Below are positions 12,901-24,138 of a stretch of 64,000 nt of DNA, piece after piece. How positions within the stretch are numbered: position 1 is the stretch's first letter; the number at the start of each line of letters is the position of its first letter. A program made the translations under genes and the position numbers. Source of the stretch: Musa acuminata AAA Group (lineage: Eukaryota > Streptophyta > Magnoliopsida > Zingiberales > Musaceae); NCBI RefSeq assembly GCF_036884655.1, contig NC_088354.1, forward strand, positions 11,324,501 to 11,388,500, written 5' to 3'. Below the pieces are notes generated by a model, which saw only the letters and a list, made by a program, of their open reading frames with translations, searched no databases and had not been told where the DNA came from.

Positions 12901-13438
12901 CGTCTTCAGAGATCAAAGAGTATTGGTATTAAGGAGCATCACACCTAGAGTCATTGCTTAGCACCACACAAACCTTCGACCCTGCCTGGCCTCAGATATT
13001 GCATCATTTCCTTTTGAGTTCATCAACAAATTAAAATCCCATGATTTCGGGTGAGAAATGCGAACTGCAGCAATAAATATTATCAGATGCAAGCATAGCA
13101 AATCCACCCACAACACAAAGTTACCAAATACAAAAGGAAATCAAACACATACATGGATCAATATAAAAATCCAGAGCAGAAGCTCGAACAATTAGTCATA
13201 AATTGTTCTATCGTAGGAAGAAAAAAAAATCAAATAAAGATGCGGACAAATTCTTCACAATCAAGAAAAAAAAGAAACAATCAATTAGTCTATATATGTA
13301 TTAGAAAATTTCTGACTAGGTACCCAACTAGTGAATCCCATGAGTTCTAGAACAGCTGAAAATTTTCCTTTGTAAAAAAGATATGATACAGATTTCTTTG
13401 GATTGTCCTCTTGACAGAGACTTATCACCTTCTTTGCC

Positions 13439-13595
13439 CTCCATGATTTGTTTTATCCCTTCTTGATACCCTAGCATAAAGCTTTTAAGTGTATCTCTGA
13501 ATTCTGAGGCACACATCATATATACACGCTGCACTGCAGGTCTTAATGTCTCCATTCCACCTCTAGCTGCCACAGCAAGATCTTCCTTGAAGCTT
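13439..13595 (-). pseudogene. Orphan exon-like fragment, family unknown
   Basis: On - a possible exon runs from 13595 (after ACAATAG) to 13439 (before GTGATAAG). It reads SFKEDLAVAARGGMETLRPA, then VQRVYMMCASEFRDTLKSFM and LGYQEGIKQIMEGKEG. The peptide is protein-like: balanced, amphipathic, no low complexity. I do not recognise the family. No partner exon that joins in phase was found on either side. A second exon-like piece on -, ending at a GTGAGG donor at 15365 (GDWASKKASSTPPPSSPRPL), does not join it in phase and has no Met. Most likely a relic of a broken gene; an unrecognised multi-exon gene is the alternative. Confidence 0.3.
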
Positions 13596-14759
13596 CTATT
13601 GTAGTATAATCTTGATGATGAATCTCACCATCAAACTTCATGTTTCTTTTATAACCGGTCTAAGAACAGGACCAATATCCTGCACCCAACTAGCAGCATA
13701 GAGTCTACTTGATATGTGATGGATCAGGCAGCGAAGAAGCGAAAGCAATTTCCTTCAGATCATAGTGAACACAATCGTATAGTTTCCAACATACCACCCA
13801 CAGCTTCATCTTGATCTATGAGCCTTCACTAAGAATTAACATCTGAACATTATGAACCTGAATTGATTCAAAAGTGTAATGTGCTCACTGTAGGTTTTTC
13901 TCCTGCACCTATTCATTAATTTCAGGAGGCAAAATTGACATTAATGTACTCGAACAGAGACAAAAGGTAAACCCATTTGCAAAGAAATCTTAGCAAGTTG
14001 ATTTTGCCAAGAATATTTCCCCGTCCAAAATGTAATCATATAAAAGTTGAATCAAGTTCTGCAACCTTTACCCTTTGGACCATTCAATGCAAGCACATTA
14101 GACACCTCCAATGGCATTCAATAAAATCATGACAACAACAAGAAAGACATTCAACTGTTAACTCCTAGAAAGATTTCCTTTATATTACTCTTAATCTAAC
14201 TCATAAGAAGCAAGCATTGTTGCTGTGCCAATTCTTGCAGAATACTTGTAATATGTTTCCTCTATGCAATATCCTTTCTATATCCAGAATAAGTTACTGA
14301 AAAATCCAACACTAATCTTTTTCTCTTCAGCAGAAGCAGTAGATCACAGTCGCATATAAACTTTGGAATTAGATAACTAAAAGGCAAAAAGTAGTTCCCC
14401 TGTTTGGCAATCTAATCTAAAGTTTTAACCCAGAACCATAATTTTTATCTACATAAGAGCATAATATGATGCTTTTCTACTTCAAACCTCTCATCTTTAT
14501 CTAAGGTATAAACTATTGGTGACAGAAATAACATTGATCTACAAAAGCACCAGAGTATTATTATTGTTGTTCCAACCTTCTCCAAACGATAACAATGTAA
14601 AAAGAGTTAGAGAGAGAGAGAGAGAGAGGTTGGACAGGCGGGCAAGGATCCGAAAGGAATAGTGGTAGCAGGCACAAGAAACAGGCTGTTGAGAGGCGAG
14701 TGTTGAACTACAGGTGGATGAGAAAGGTTGAGGTCTTTAGGGTTTGACATTGATGAGGA

Positions 14760-15275
14760 TAGTAATTATGATAAGACTCGACTGACGTCCGATGACGTCT
14801 CACGCCTCGATCGACACGACAGCACCTGATCAAACAGATCAGAACGTCGGTCGAGGCGTATTAACGTCTGCTCAGGCTCGGTTCTTCACGTCACGCCAAC
14901 ACCAGTGTCAGACGTTACCACCCTGACCCTAAAAGCGGGCACATCAAGAAACAATAAGCTTATTTATAAATACCCTCGCATTCTGAACGGGAAGAGGGAG
15001 AAGGACACACAAAAAGACTTCTTCATATGAAATCCCCTTCACGTCAACTGACTCGATCGTCAGAGGGGTCGGGTCGAGCTTTCAGACCTGACCTTTGTGC
15101 ATGTGCGAAGCCGAAGGTCCCCGCGGAACGCGCGGGCGAGGAGCTCTTGCCCGGAGGAAGCGGCCACCCCGTGATCGGACCACCTCAGCGCGACCACGAG
15201 ATCCCCGTCGTCCGAACCCGAACCAAGCCGCGTCGGGCCCGACGCCACAGCTCCAGATTGTTTCCCACAACAGGC
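14760..15275 (+). mobile_element. Probable solo LTR or LTR remnant
   Basis: The block is GC-richer than its surroundings. It has a TATA-like TTATTTATAAATA at about 14959-14972 and ends near TTTCCCACAACA, which resembles an LTR 3' end. Just inside its left part is a dyad (14802-14859). I could not find a matching second LTR or a clean target-site duplication, so the limits are approximate and the identity is inferred from style only. Confidence 0.3.
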
Positions 15276-15985
15276 GTAAAAGTATCGAAATGGGGGAACA
15301 AGTTAAATGAGGATAGCGAAGAAAAAGAAGAGAGGAAGAGAACGAGACACTCACTTCACCTCACCTTCGTCAGAGGTCGAGGCGATGATGGTGGTGGTGT
15401 CGACGAGGCCTTCTTGCTCGCCCAGTCGCCGCCGACTGAGGGGTAGAAACTAGATCCAATCCGGCCTAAAATGTTCGCATGAGTGAATCCAGGGCTTTGA
15501 CTTGGCTCAGTTCAGTTCACAAGTGTTTCGCGAACTCCTGTTCGACTCAATCCGGATGGGGAGCCCACTGATCTAATCATTTCAACACTAAAAGCAACAC
15601 CCCTCTGGAGAACCTTTGCTATTGGGACCACTTCTGCTATCCATTACGAGAAAAGGTAAATTAGCGAGTAGCTCAGAAAAATGTACCAGAGCAAGAATGT
15701 CAACATCATAAAGGGCTGAATCAGTCACGTAGGCACCCAATAAACTAACAATTATGTAACAATTAATTGCAACATTGTCAATGCTTTGATAATTCGATGG
15801 CCATATATACTTCCTCACGCAACAAAGAGATGAAAAATCTACTAATTCACGGGGCTTCCATGAACGAATTAGGACCAAATTGGGATTTGAATCGACCAAA
15901 ACGAAGCACGTGACGACTTTGTACCTGTTTAGCGTATAGTCATATGCAATATTTCATGGCTGTGATGAAAGCAAGGAAGCCATCG

Positions 15986-16121
15986 TCGGCTCGTCTGATC
16001 CATGTCATCGTCCGCGTGCGGAATTCGAATAAAGCGCCTCGCTGGTCCCCACATCGGCTCGTCTGGTCTATGTCATCGTTGCGTGCGGAATTCGAATCAA
16101 GCGCCTCGCTGGCCCCCACTA
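15986..16121. repeat. Two tandem copies of a 68-bp block upstream of GGT
   Basis: Copies begin at 15986 and 16054, each starting TCGGCTCGTCTG and including GCGTGCGGAATTCGAAT. They differ by a handful of bases. The second copy ends about 17 bp before the TATATA box of the GGT gene, so the duplication lies in its proximal promoter. Confidence 0.8.
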
Positions 16122-16137
16122 ACCTCCCTCGACGTCG

Positions 16138-16147
16138 ATATATACCT
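16138..16147 (+). promoter_or_regulatory. TATA box of the GGT gene
   Basis: GATATATACC lies about 130 bp before the GGT start codon, at a normal distance for a plant TATA box plus leader. No competing TATA element was seen closer to the start. Confidence 0.5.
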
Positions 16148-16275
16148 TCCGACCCTTGTGTGGCTCATCCGTAATTTCGACTCCAGCACTGGGCTGGTGG
16201 CGTATATCATCATATCGCCGAGGGAGCTCGGTCGATTCTTGACCTCTCGCTTTCTCCGCCCATCGACGCGCCCCC

Positions 16276-19200
16276 ATGGCGACGCTCGATGGCATCCGAT
16301 CCTCGCTCCTCCGTCATCGTGCGCCCGCCCCCGACGCCGCCACCAGGCGGCGCATCTGGTGGTCGTCCGCCGCGGCCATCGTCGGTATCCGCTTCGTCGC
16401 CGGTCCTCGTTTATTCATTGGCCTTTTGGCTTGGGTTCGTTTAAGCGAGTTCGTATTGTTCTTCGCAGCCTGGGGGCTTCTCTTCTTTGTGCTCATCCGG
16501 TCCCTCGGCGGAGATCGGGAGGTGAGGCTGGAGGTGAAGCGGCAGCGGTGGGGGAGCACCGGGGGGCCGGAGGTGGTGGAGTCGGAGGTGGGAGTGGTGG
16601 CAGCGGACGACGGGCGGTGCTCGGAGATCGGGGTGGCGGCGCTGCGGGCGGGAGGCCACGCGGTGGATGCGGCCGTGGCGGCGGCGCTGTGTCTCGGGGT
16701 GGTGCATCCGGTGTCGAGCGGGATAGGTGGCGGCGCCTTCATCGTCGTCCGATCGGCGGATTCCGGCGAGGCCGAGGCCTTCGATTCTCGCGAGACGGCC
16801 CCTTCGGCGGCATCGAAGGTTCTCCCACCCGTCTTCCTCTTCTTACTGACTCTCCTTTTGAATCCCCAATTTGCCCTCTGTGGACTCGTATTATTATCCC
16901 GACGGTGACGATGACGGCGACGTCGATGATGGTGACCAAGTGAGAGGTATCTGACGCGCACGATGCGCGATTAGTTGCTGCTACTGGATTGTAGGGGGTC
17001 CGATGCGGCTCATTTTACCGCTCACCTGTCTCCGTGTCGTGCCACGCGTCTCGTCAACAGGCGTGGCATGCATCCAGTGGATTGATATTGTGGGGTCGCG
17101 TTCGCTCACTAGGATGAGCCAGGCTTTCCGATCCCTTTTTCCTTCTTTGCGGGATCAATTTCTACGTATTAGTAGACTAACATCATAGCTTATGGTGGTC
17201 TGTAGAAGGTTTGGGGGACAGTATGTAGACCTCTTCTATTGGCCAACGCAATTCTTCCCCTCAAACTGGAGGCCCATTCCCTTACGGCATCTCCCCTGTG
17301 CAAGGTCCTACCTCTCGATGGCATGGGTTGCTGCCCAAGCTCATCGTGCTTTCTTGTGTACCACTCAAAAATACATGCGGTCCATACCATCGGCAATTGA
17401 TGTGCCACATACCAGTTTTCAGATTCCTTATGCATCTGCTTATCAAACGTGCCGCTCAACTGGTTGCATTAGTTCTCAGCATGAGTCTCGTCTCTTAGTT
17501 TGTGACGCCCACTTATTGTTGCGTTCATTGCTCATCCGCCAACTCTGATTGCCCATGCTGAGGCACAGGCTCTTGAGCACTTGATGAGAAGGGAATTAGG
17601 TCTCGAATGGCCTGGTAGCAGGGTACATGTACTTATGGGAGCCACCACTTGGCCTATAAGTTTAAGCTATCAAGTCTTAGATACTCCCATATATGTATGT
17701 ATATATATACCCCTTTATCAGTCCATAATTTTTCCCATGTGATACTTGGGTGTGTTTGGTAGCTTGCATTTCCCTGCATACCATTAGCTGACGTAATGCA
17801 GCGTATGTTTTCTTTAATGGATACTATATCCTCATGCATGTATTTTCTCTTGCAACATTCATCTAAATCCTGTGATACAGGATAATCGAATGTGGTCACA
17901 CTAGGTACCATTTCCAATCATTCTTGGGATGCCAAGATCTAATGAATGCAAAGTACTGATGACTGCACTAGCCCTTCTTTGTAGTGGAAAAGGAAAGCTG
18001 AACTTCTCTGTTTGCTATACAATAAGAAATCTAGAAATATTATGTTAGACTCTTATGAAACTTGCAGTTTGCAATTGAATTTATATGTTGTTCAAGATTT
18101 ACTTCTAAATCTCTGAAGCCAGCAACCTTGTGTAAAACAGATAGCATCATTGTTGATCATCGTGGAAGTCAATGGACACTATCTTAAAATGCTAGTTTCT
18201 TTGAGTTTAGTGCTTCATACGAAATTTTGATTATCTATCTATCTTTGAAATTTTAACAGAATATGTATGACAATAGTCCATCATCCAAGACCAAGGGTGC
18301 ACTCTCAATGGGGATTCCAGGAGAGCTTGCTGGCCTCCACAAAGCTTGGTTGAAGTACGGAAGGCTCCCATGGAAAGCTCTCTTTCAACCATCCATAAGC
18401 CTTGCAAAAGATGGATTCCTTGTTGTACCTTTTCTAGCAGATGCTATTAAGAAAAAGGAGGATGATATACTAGCAGATCATGGGTTGCAAGAATTGCTGG
18501 CACCAAACGGGAAAATACTGCAGACAAATGACACTTGCTACAATCCTGCACTTGCCTACACATTAGAAGTGATATCAACTGAGGGTCCAAAGGCATTCTA
18601 CAATGGAAGCATTGGTGAAAAATTCATTGAGGATGTGAAAAATGCTGGTGGGATTGCAACGACGGAGGATTTGAGTAGATATGCCGTAAAGGTCTCAGAA
18701 GCGATGGTAGCCAATGCTATGGGGTATACAATACTCGGTATGCCCCCACCTTCCAGTGGAACATTGGGAATGTCTCTGGTGAGTTATTGCTTATTTGTTT
18801 ATTTGGTGTGGTTCAGATATTACGACTATGTCTGATGTAGTTGAAACGACAACATCTTTCTGTATCTATTTCCCCTTAGATATTTCATTTGTTTGCTGTA
18901 ATCTTGATAATAATGTTACTTTCTGGTTCCCCATAAGTATTTCAGTTGCTGCTGTAATTCTGATGCACGTGAAATTTTGATAGATTTCTTTTCAAAACAA
19001 TCCACTATTTGTTTCACCAATGCATATGAGTAGTGTCTGTTGCTTCAAAAAACTTGTGTTATGGATAAAATTTTCTGATTCAAAATTTTTTGTGTTTTAA
19101 CTAAAATTATTTTATGGTATTAATTAGGTTCTGAACATTTTAGGAAGCTATGAGTCCTTGGATGCTGTGAAAGGTTTGCTTGGTCTCCATCGGCTCATTG

Positions 19201-22200
19201 AAGCATTCAAGCACATGTTTGCCTTGCGGATGAATCTTGGGGATCCTGATTTTGTTAAAATCAATCAATATGTTACTGACATGCTTTCTCCCTTCTTTGC
19301 TAAGAAAATTCAGCAGAAGATTGTTGACAATACCACATTTGAGCCATCCTACTATATGGCAAGGTGATTCTTGTCTATCTTATTTTCAACTGTTACTGTT
19401 TTATTAATGTGCTAGGGGAGAATCCCACAAAATTTAGGGAAGAGCCAGAGGTGGCTAGAATGGTAATTTTATTCAGATAAAAAAATATTCTTAGACAGAA
19501 TCTACATAACTAGTGAATTTGGGCAGTGTCTCTCAGTAAATTATTTGGGAGTCTCAAATAATTTTCCTTTCAGGTCTTAAACATGTTATTGCAAGTTGCA
19601 ACATACCACAGAGTAACCTCATTTCTTCCCCTTGGAATATAAGTGCAAATCACATGATGCCATTTAGTTTACATATAAACATGGTTACATTAGCAACTTT
19701 ACTGTCTATAATTCAAATGCTAGAATTACTTTGGCTAAGTTATAGTACATGTTCTCAGGTGGAGTCAGTTAAGAGACCATGGAACAAGCCACTTGTGCAT
19801 TGTGGATACTGATCGAAATGCAGTGTCTTTGACAACGACAGTTAATTCATATTTTGGAGCTCGGGTGCTGTCATCATCAACAGGTATTTTGCTGAACAAT
19901 GAGATGGATGACTTTTCTACACCAACAGAAGCAACTCCAGATCATCTTCCACCAGCACCAGCAAACTTTATTGAGCCAAATAAGAGACCACTTTCTTCCA
20001 TGGCACCTATTATTGTCCTAAAGGTACTATATTACCAGAATCATCTATATGAGCAAAGATTCTGCACTGTTAAATTTCAAAGCAGTCTGACATGGATTTT
20101 GTTCATACACACATTTGAAACTTAACTTGGGTATCTGGTTATCAAATATGGTTTGCATCCATTCCTTGATGATTCCTACTGATCATACTGAGGAAGACTT
20201 AAAATCTAGCAATTCATACGGGTCCTCTCTATAACTGTGAATGCTTTAATATAAGATGAGATCCTTCTAATCCTGGTATGTGGCCCTTATAGAACAATAT
20301 GGTTGTTTTTTATTGCATAATTATCTTGATGAATGATTGGATATTCTTCTTATTAAATAAATTGTTAATATACCAACTGCAATTATTCTTAACAACTTAT
20401 TAAGACCAAGTAATGCTGTTTTTATGTTCAGGACAATCAGCTTGCAGGAGTGGTGGGAGCCAGTGGTGGACTTAATATAATTCCAGCAGTTGTCCAGGTT
20501 TTCCTAAATCACTTTGTCCTAGGAATGGAACCGCTAGCAGCTGTTCGGCATCCAAGGGTCTTCCACAAGGTTATTCTTCATTGTCATATTTTTGTGTGGA
20601 TTTCTTAGTTGAGACTTACTATTTTGTCGTTATTGTTATTCCATTATTTGCTCAGAACAATTATCTTGACAAGCCTCCATAAGGAACTTTTGCATACCGT
20701 TTTATCATTAACTTAATTGGTTTTGCCTAAGTCATACGGTACCATTGTACGTCCATTTGCTAAGGGTCAGTCTTCCCGAAACCTCTTATGATCCCTTAAG
20801 ACCTACAAAAGAGACAACGGGGTAGAGAACATGCTTCTTTCGAGATCCCCAAGCAATCATTTCAACAAACACTTTATAGCCAATGCAAATTACAAATATA
20901 GACTTTGTAAGCTTTGAACAGTTGCACAACAAAGAGTTCAAGATGGTCCATTACAGACCGAAATCCTCACGAGTACCCACATGACATAACCTTTGTTTAC
21001 AAGCCTAAAACGACAACTAAAGCCAACCAAAATGAAGTTGCCAAGCCTACAACTAGCCTTCTACATATTGTGCAAAGTATGAACAAAACCGAAAGACACA
21101 AGCATACATGAGCATTACATCAAACACCCCACTTACAACTTTGTCCGTGACATTCTCCCCCACTTATTCCTTCGACGTCCTCGTCGAAGTCTTTGCAGAT
21201 ACTGTATCTCCTCGCCTTTGATGAGTCTTCAATCTTTCACTCTAGCTGCAACATGCCTCTTGGGTCTCAGTTGCTTTTTACCGCTGTTGTTGAGTAGTTG
21301 AACTTTGATATATCATGCTGCTTCAACTCACCAATGACACTCTGGTGTGGGATTGGTTGAGTTACGCTGATCTTTGTTGATTCCTATGTATCCTTCAAAT
21401 AAAGGAAAAAAACCTTCCTTTTTATACGCTAGTCTCTTAAACGTATCATGTCGCTTGAACTAGATGGATGCTCGTTGAAACTTTAACACGCATCGCCTTA
21501 CAGACTTTAAAATTTTGGGGGTCTTTCCTCTGCAAAATTTGCTCATTAATTCTTCTTTCACTTAGTTATCACTTCTAGGTAGGTTCGCATCACTTCCGGT
21601 TTCGATTGACATTCTGTTAAGAAATGAAACAGACATTCTACTCTCAGTAGCTCCTGTTCATACCTCTGTATGACCCAGTCCCTTGCAGGACTTGTCTTGT
21701 GTGTGTAGTTCTAGACAGTTGACGGGAACATGCTATCACACCTGAACCTGGTGAGCATTCATTTGTGGACTTGCGATTATCCGTTTTGTATTCTAAAGTC
21801 CTAATTTTCTCCTTTCTCTCTTTTCTCTTTGCACACCGGTGAGCACTTGTTTGTGGACTTGCGACTATTCATTTTACATTATAAAGTCTTTGTTTTCTCC
21901 TTCATCTCTTTTCTCTTTGCACACCAAGTATTTGCTGAATTGTTTATAAAGCTGTCATCTTTGTGAGACATCGGGACTTGTCTGCGGCTCACTTTTGAAT
22001 TAATCGATTTGCTCTTTTTACAAGTCCTATTAGACCCGAGCGAGGTTGCAACTAGGCTGATCCTTTACGGACGGGTAACACAAGGGCGTTTCATGACTTA
22101 GACAATCCCAACTATGTCTGAGAAGTTGGCGCAAGGGTGCTTTATGACTTAGATAACTTCAGTTAAATTCATGACTTTATCACAATAGTGCTTTATGATT

Positions 22201-22667
22201 TAGGTAATTTTAGCTAAGCCCGTGACAGTTCACTAATAGCTGACAAAGAAAAAAACATCTAAGCGGAACCATTTCATGATGTATTACGAAAAGAAAAGAT
22301 CTGGAATGGTTAGAGTACTAGATTCATACACTTCACGTTATTGTTATCAGCCAACTGGAGTTAATGATCTCTATTCATGCAGCTCATTCCAAACAAGGTT
22401 CTTTACGAGAACTTCACAGCGATTGATGGGGAGAAGATCGAGTTCGGAGAGGAGGCGAAGCTGTTTTTGGAGCAGAGAGGCCATATCGTCAGTAGCTTAT
22501 CATCAGCTGCTGCCGTCTCCCAGCTTGTTGTGCATAACCTTCAAGTGCCAATTCTGAGCACCCACAGGAAAGACAACAGGAAGGTGAAGAATGGTAACAA
22601 CATCTTCCACGGTAAGCTAATCGCCATCAGTGATCCAAGGAAAGATGGAAGCCCAGCCGGGCTTTAG
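16276..22667 (+). CDS. Gamma-glutamyltranspeptidase / glutathione hydrolase, vacuolar (GGT4) type
   Basis: Preferred exons: 16276..16384, 16469..16818, 18260..18778, 19128..19363, 19759..20023, 20432..20569 and 22383..22667, 633 aa, all joining in phase. The enzyme removes the gamma-glutamyl group of glutathione and glutathione conjugates; the plant GGT4 type does so in the vacuole. Visible features: one N-terminal membrane anchor, then VVAADDGRCSEIG, the GIGGGAF loop, SMGIPGE, FYNGSIGEKF, GMPPPSSGTLG, LHRLIEAFKHMFALRMNLGD, and RDHGTSHLCIVD, whose Thr (residue 414) is the expected autocatalytic nucleophile. NNEMDDFSTP and NKRPLSSMAP complete the small subunit. The first intron (16385..16468, 84 nt) is in frame and stop-free; if kept, the protein is 661 aa with a doubled hydrophobic anchor. 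The spliced length suits the family better. The last intron (20570..22382) carries a retroelement remnant. Confidence 0.9.
20725..22230 (-). mobile_element. LTR-retrotransposon remnant in the last GGT intron
   Basis: Read on -, the sequence runs to a purine tract AGTGGGGGAGAA (21164..21153) followed directly by TGTCACGGACAAAG at 21152, the classic polypurine tract / 3' LTR junction. The LTR would continue down to about 20725; its lower edge is not clear. Above the tract is AT-rich former internal DNA up to another TGTCACGG at about 22230. It includes a two-copy sub-repeat (GTGCAAAGAGAAAAGAGA with flanking sequence, near 21830 and 21920 on the + axis). No open gag or pol frame remains. A related sequence lies in the RRM gene intron at 48.7 kb. 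Confidence 0.55.
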
Positions 22668-24138
22668 GTGTCTCTCAGGTGATAAGATTTATTTATGCCA
22701 ATCAACTTTTGGTCATGTCATATATTTGCTATCAAGAAATGTATTTGAAGTGGCAACCAACGGCTTCTCTTTTGGCCAAACCCTCACATTATGTATGTGT
22801 ACAAAAGCAAATAACAGATGGCCAGAAATGACTCAAGGCGGCCCTTTGCAGTAGATGCCAGCAGTCTTCTACCACATACAAGTAATAATGCTCGCATGGC
22901 ATCCATCTGCAACTTGCAATCCATTGGAAGTGGCCGCGGTGGGCGGCCCTCGTCAAGTTGGTAAACCAGAACAAAAACATTTCTGTCGCCCCACCACCAA
23001 CTCAAAAACGTTCCCATAATCATCATGACAATCTCAAAGCATAAAATCCCTTTGGCGGTGATGATTACAAGTACATTTCCTTCAAAAACTGGATTCGGTA
23101 AGACTTCATGAGGTACCAACTTTGTCGTAATTGCAAGCTGACCGTCTTTGAGAGCAGCAAGTTGGAATCGACCACTCATTGCCCGGTCCCGATTCGGTAC
23201 ATGGACTGCGGTCCACCGCTGCCTGTGGACCACGGTCAAATTCCATGGCCGCTGACCCCACTTTCGCTACCGGACGTTGTCTGCCACGCACTCGATCCCC
23301 GGTGGTCCTCTCCGCCGATCAGGATATACACAGAATGTTCGAGTCCCCATATGATCTTGCAGAAATGAGACCTTCGTATTTCCTTTCAGCTTTAAATCGA
23401 GTCCCACCAATTTCCAGTGCATTACATCCCATTGTCACTTTGTCGATCCCCAGGTGCTTTCATATTCTCCTTTTCCGTGGAAACGAAAGCACGCATTGGC
23501 TCCACCTAAGGATTTCTTGATCGATAAAAGGACCAAGCTGTCAAATGAGGCGGCTCGTTGATTGGATTGACCTCGTCAACCGAAAGAATCGGTGATTGGG
23601 TTGGAGACACAAACAGCAGATCCAAGCAATGTTGGTGGCCTGGGGTTGCCTCTCCAACAAGTCATGTAGATAAGATGGTATGCGGATCGAGATATGTATG
23701 CGCTGAGACCTTTAAAAATCGTGCTGGGCAGATGGTGAATCTGATCCACACGATTAAGTTGCCAAATGCAATGCAGCTATAATGGGAATAACATAATCTT
23801 GATGAAGAGACGGGTCCACGTCATTCGCAGGCTTGCTTAGGCGGCGTTACCGACGTTTAAGGTGGCGTCACGTGGGGACAATACAGCCGCTATCCATAAT
23901 GACGTGGCTCGAATCGGTGGCGGCGGCCAACCTTCCCATATAACGCACCGCATCGGATGAGAGAGAGGGAGAGAAAGGAGGGTTAGGCTGGCGGGCGGGT
24001 GGGCGTGGGGGAAGAGGATAGGGGGAGAGAGAGAAGAATCTGGACGGGATATACCGTTCGACTGGTAGAGCGGTCCTCGATGCGGTCGGGGGGCTGACGA
24101 CGGCCTACGAATCGGGGTCGGGGGGCGCCGGAGGAGTG
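22668..24138. other. Intergenic: GGT 3' end and ACR promoter/leader
   Basis: No gene was recognised. A 151-codon frame on - (23239..22784) has no family features. From 23950 the sequence is rich in GAGAGA and GGGCGGG runs typical of a plant 5' leader, and CCATATAACG at about 23935 is a weak TATA candidate for the ACR gene. Confidence 0.4.

Noticed and set aside
16314..16961. 215-codon frame on - over GGT exon 1
   Set aside because: Composition-driven; the + strand exon has clear GGT motifs.
22784..23239. 151-codon frame on - downstream of GGT
   Set aside because: No recognisable domain, no splice partners and ordinary intergenic composition. It could be tested with a protein search.
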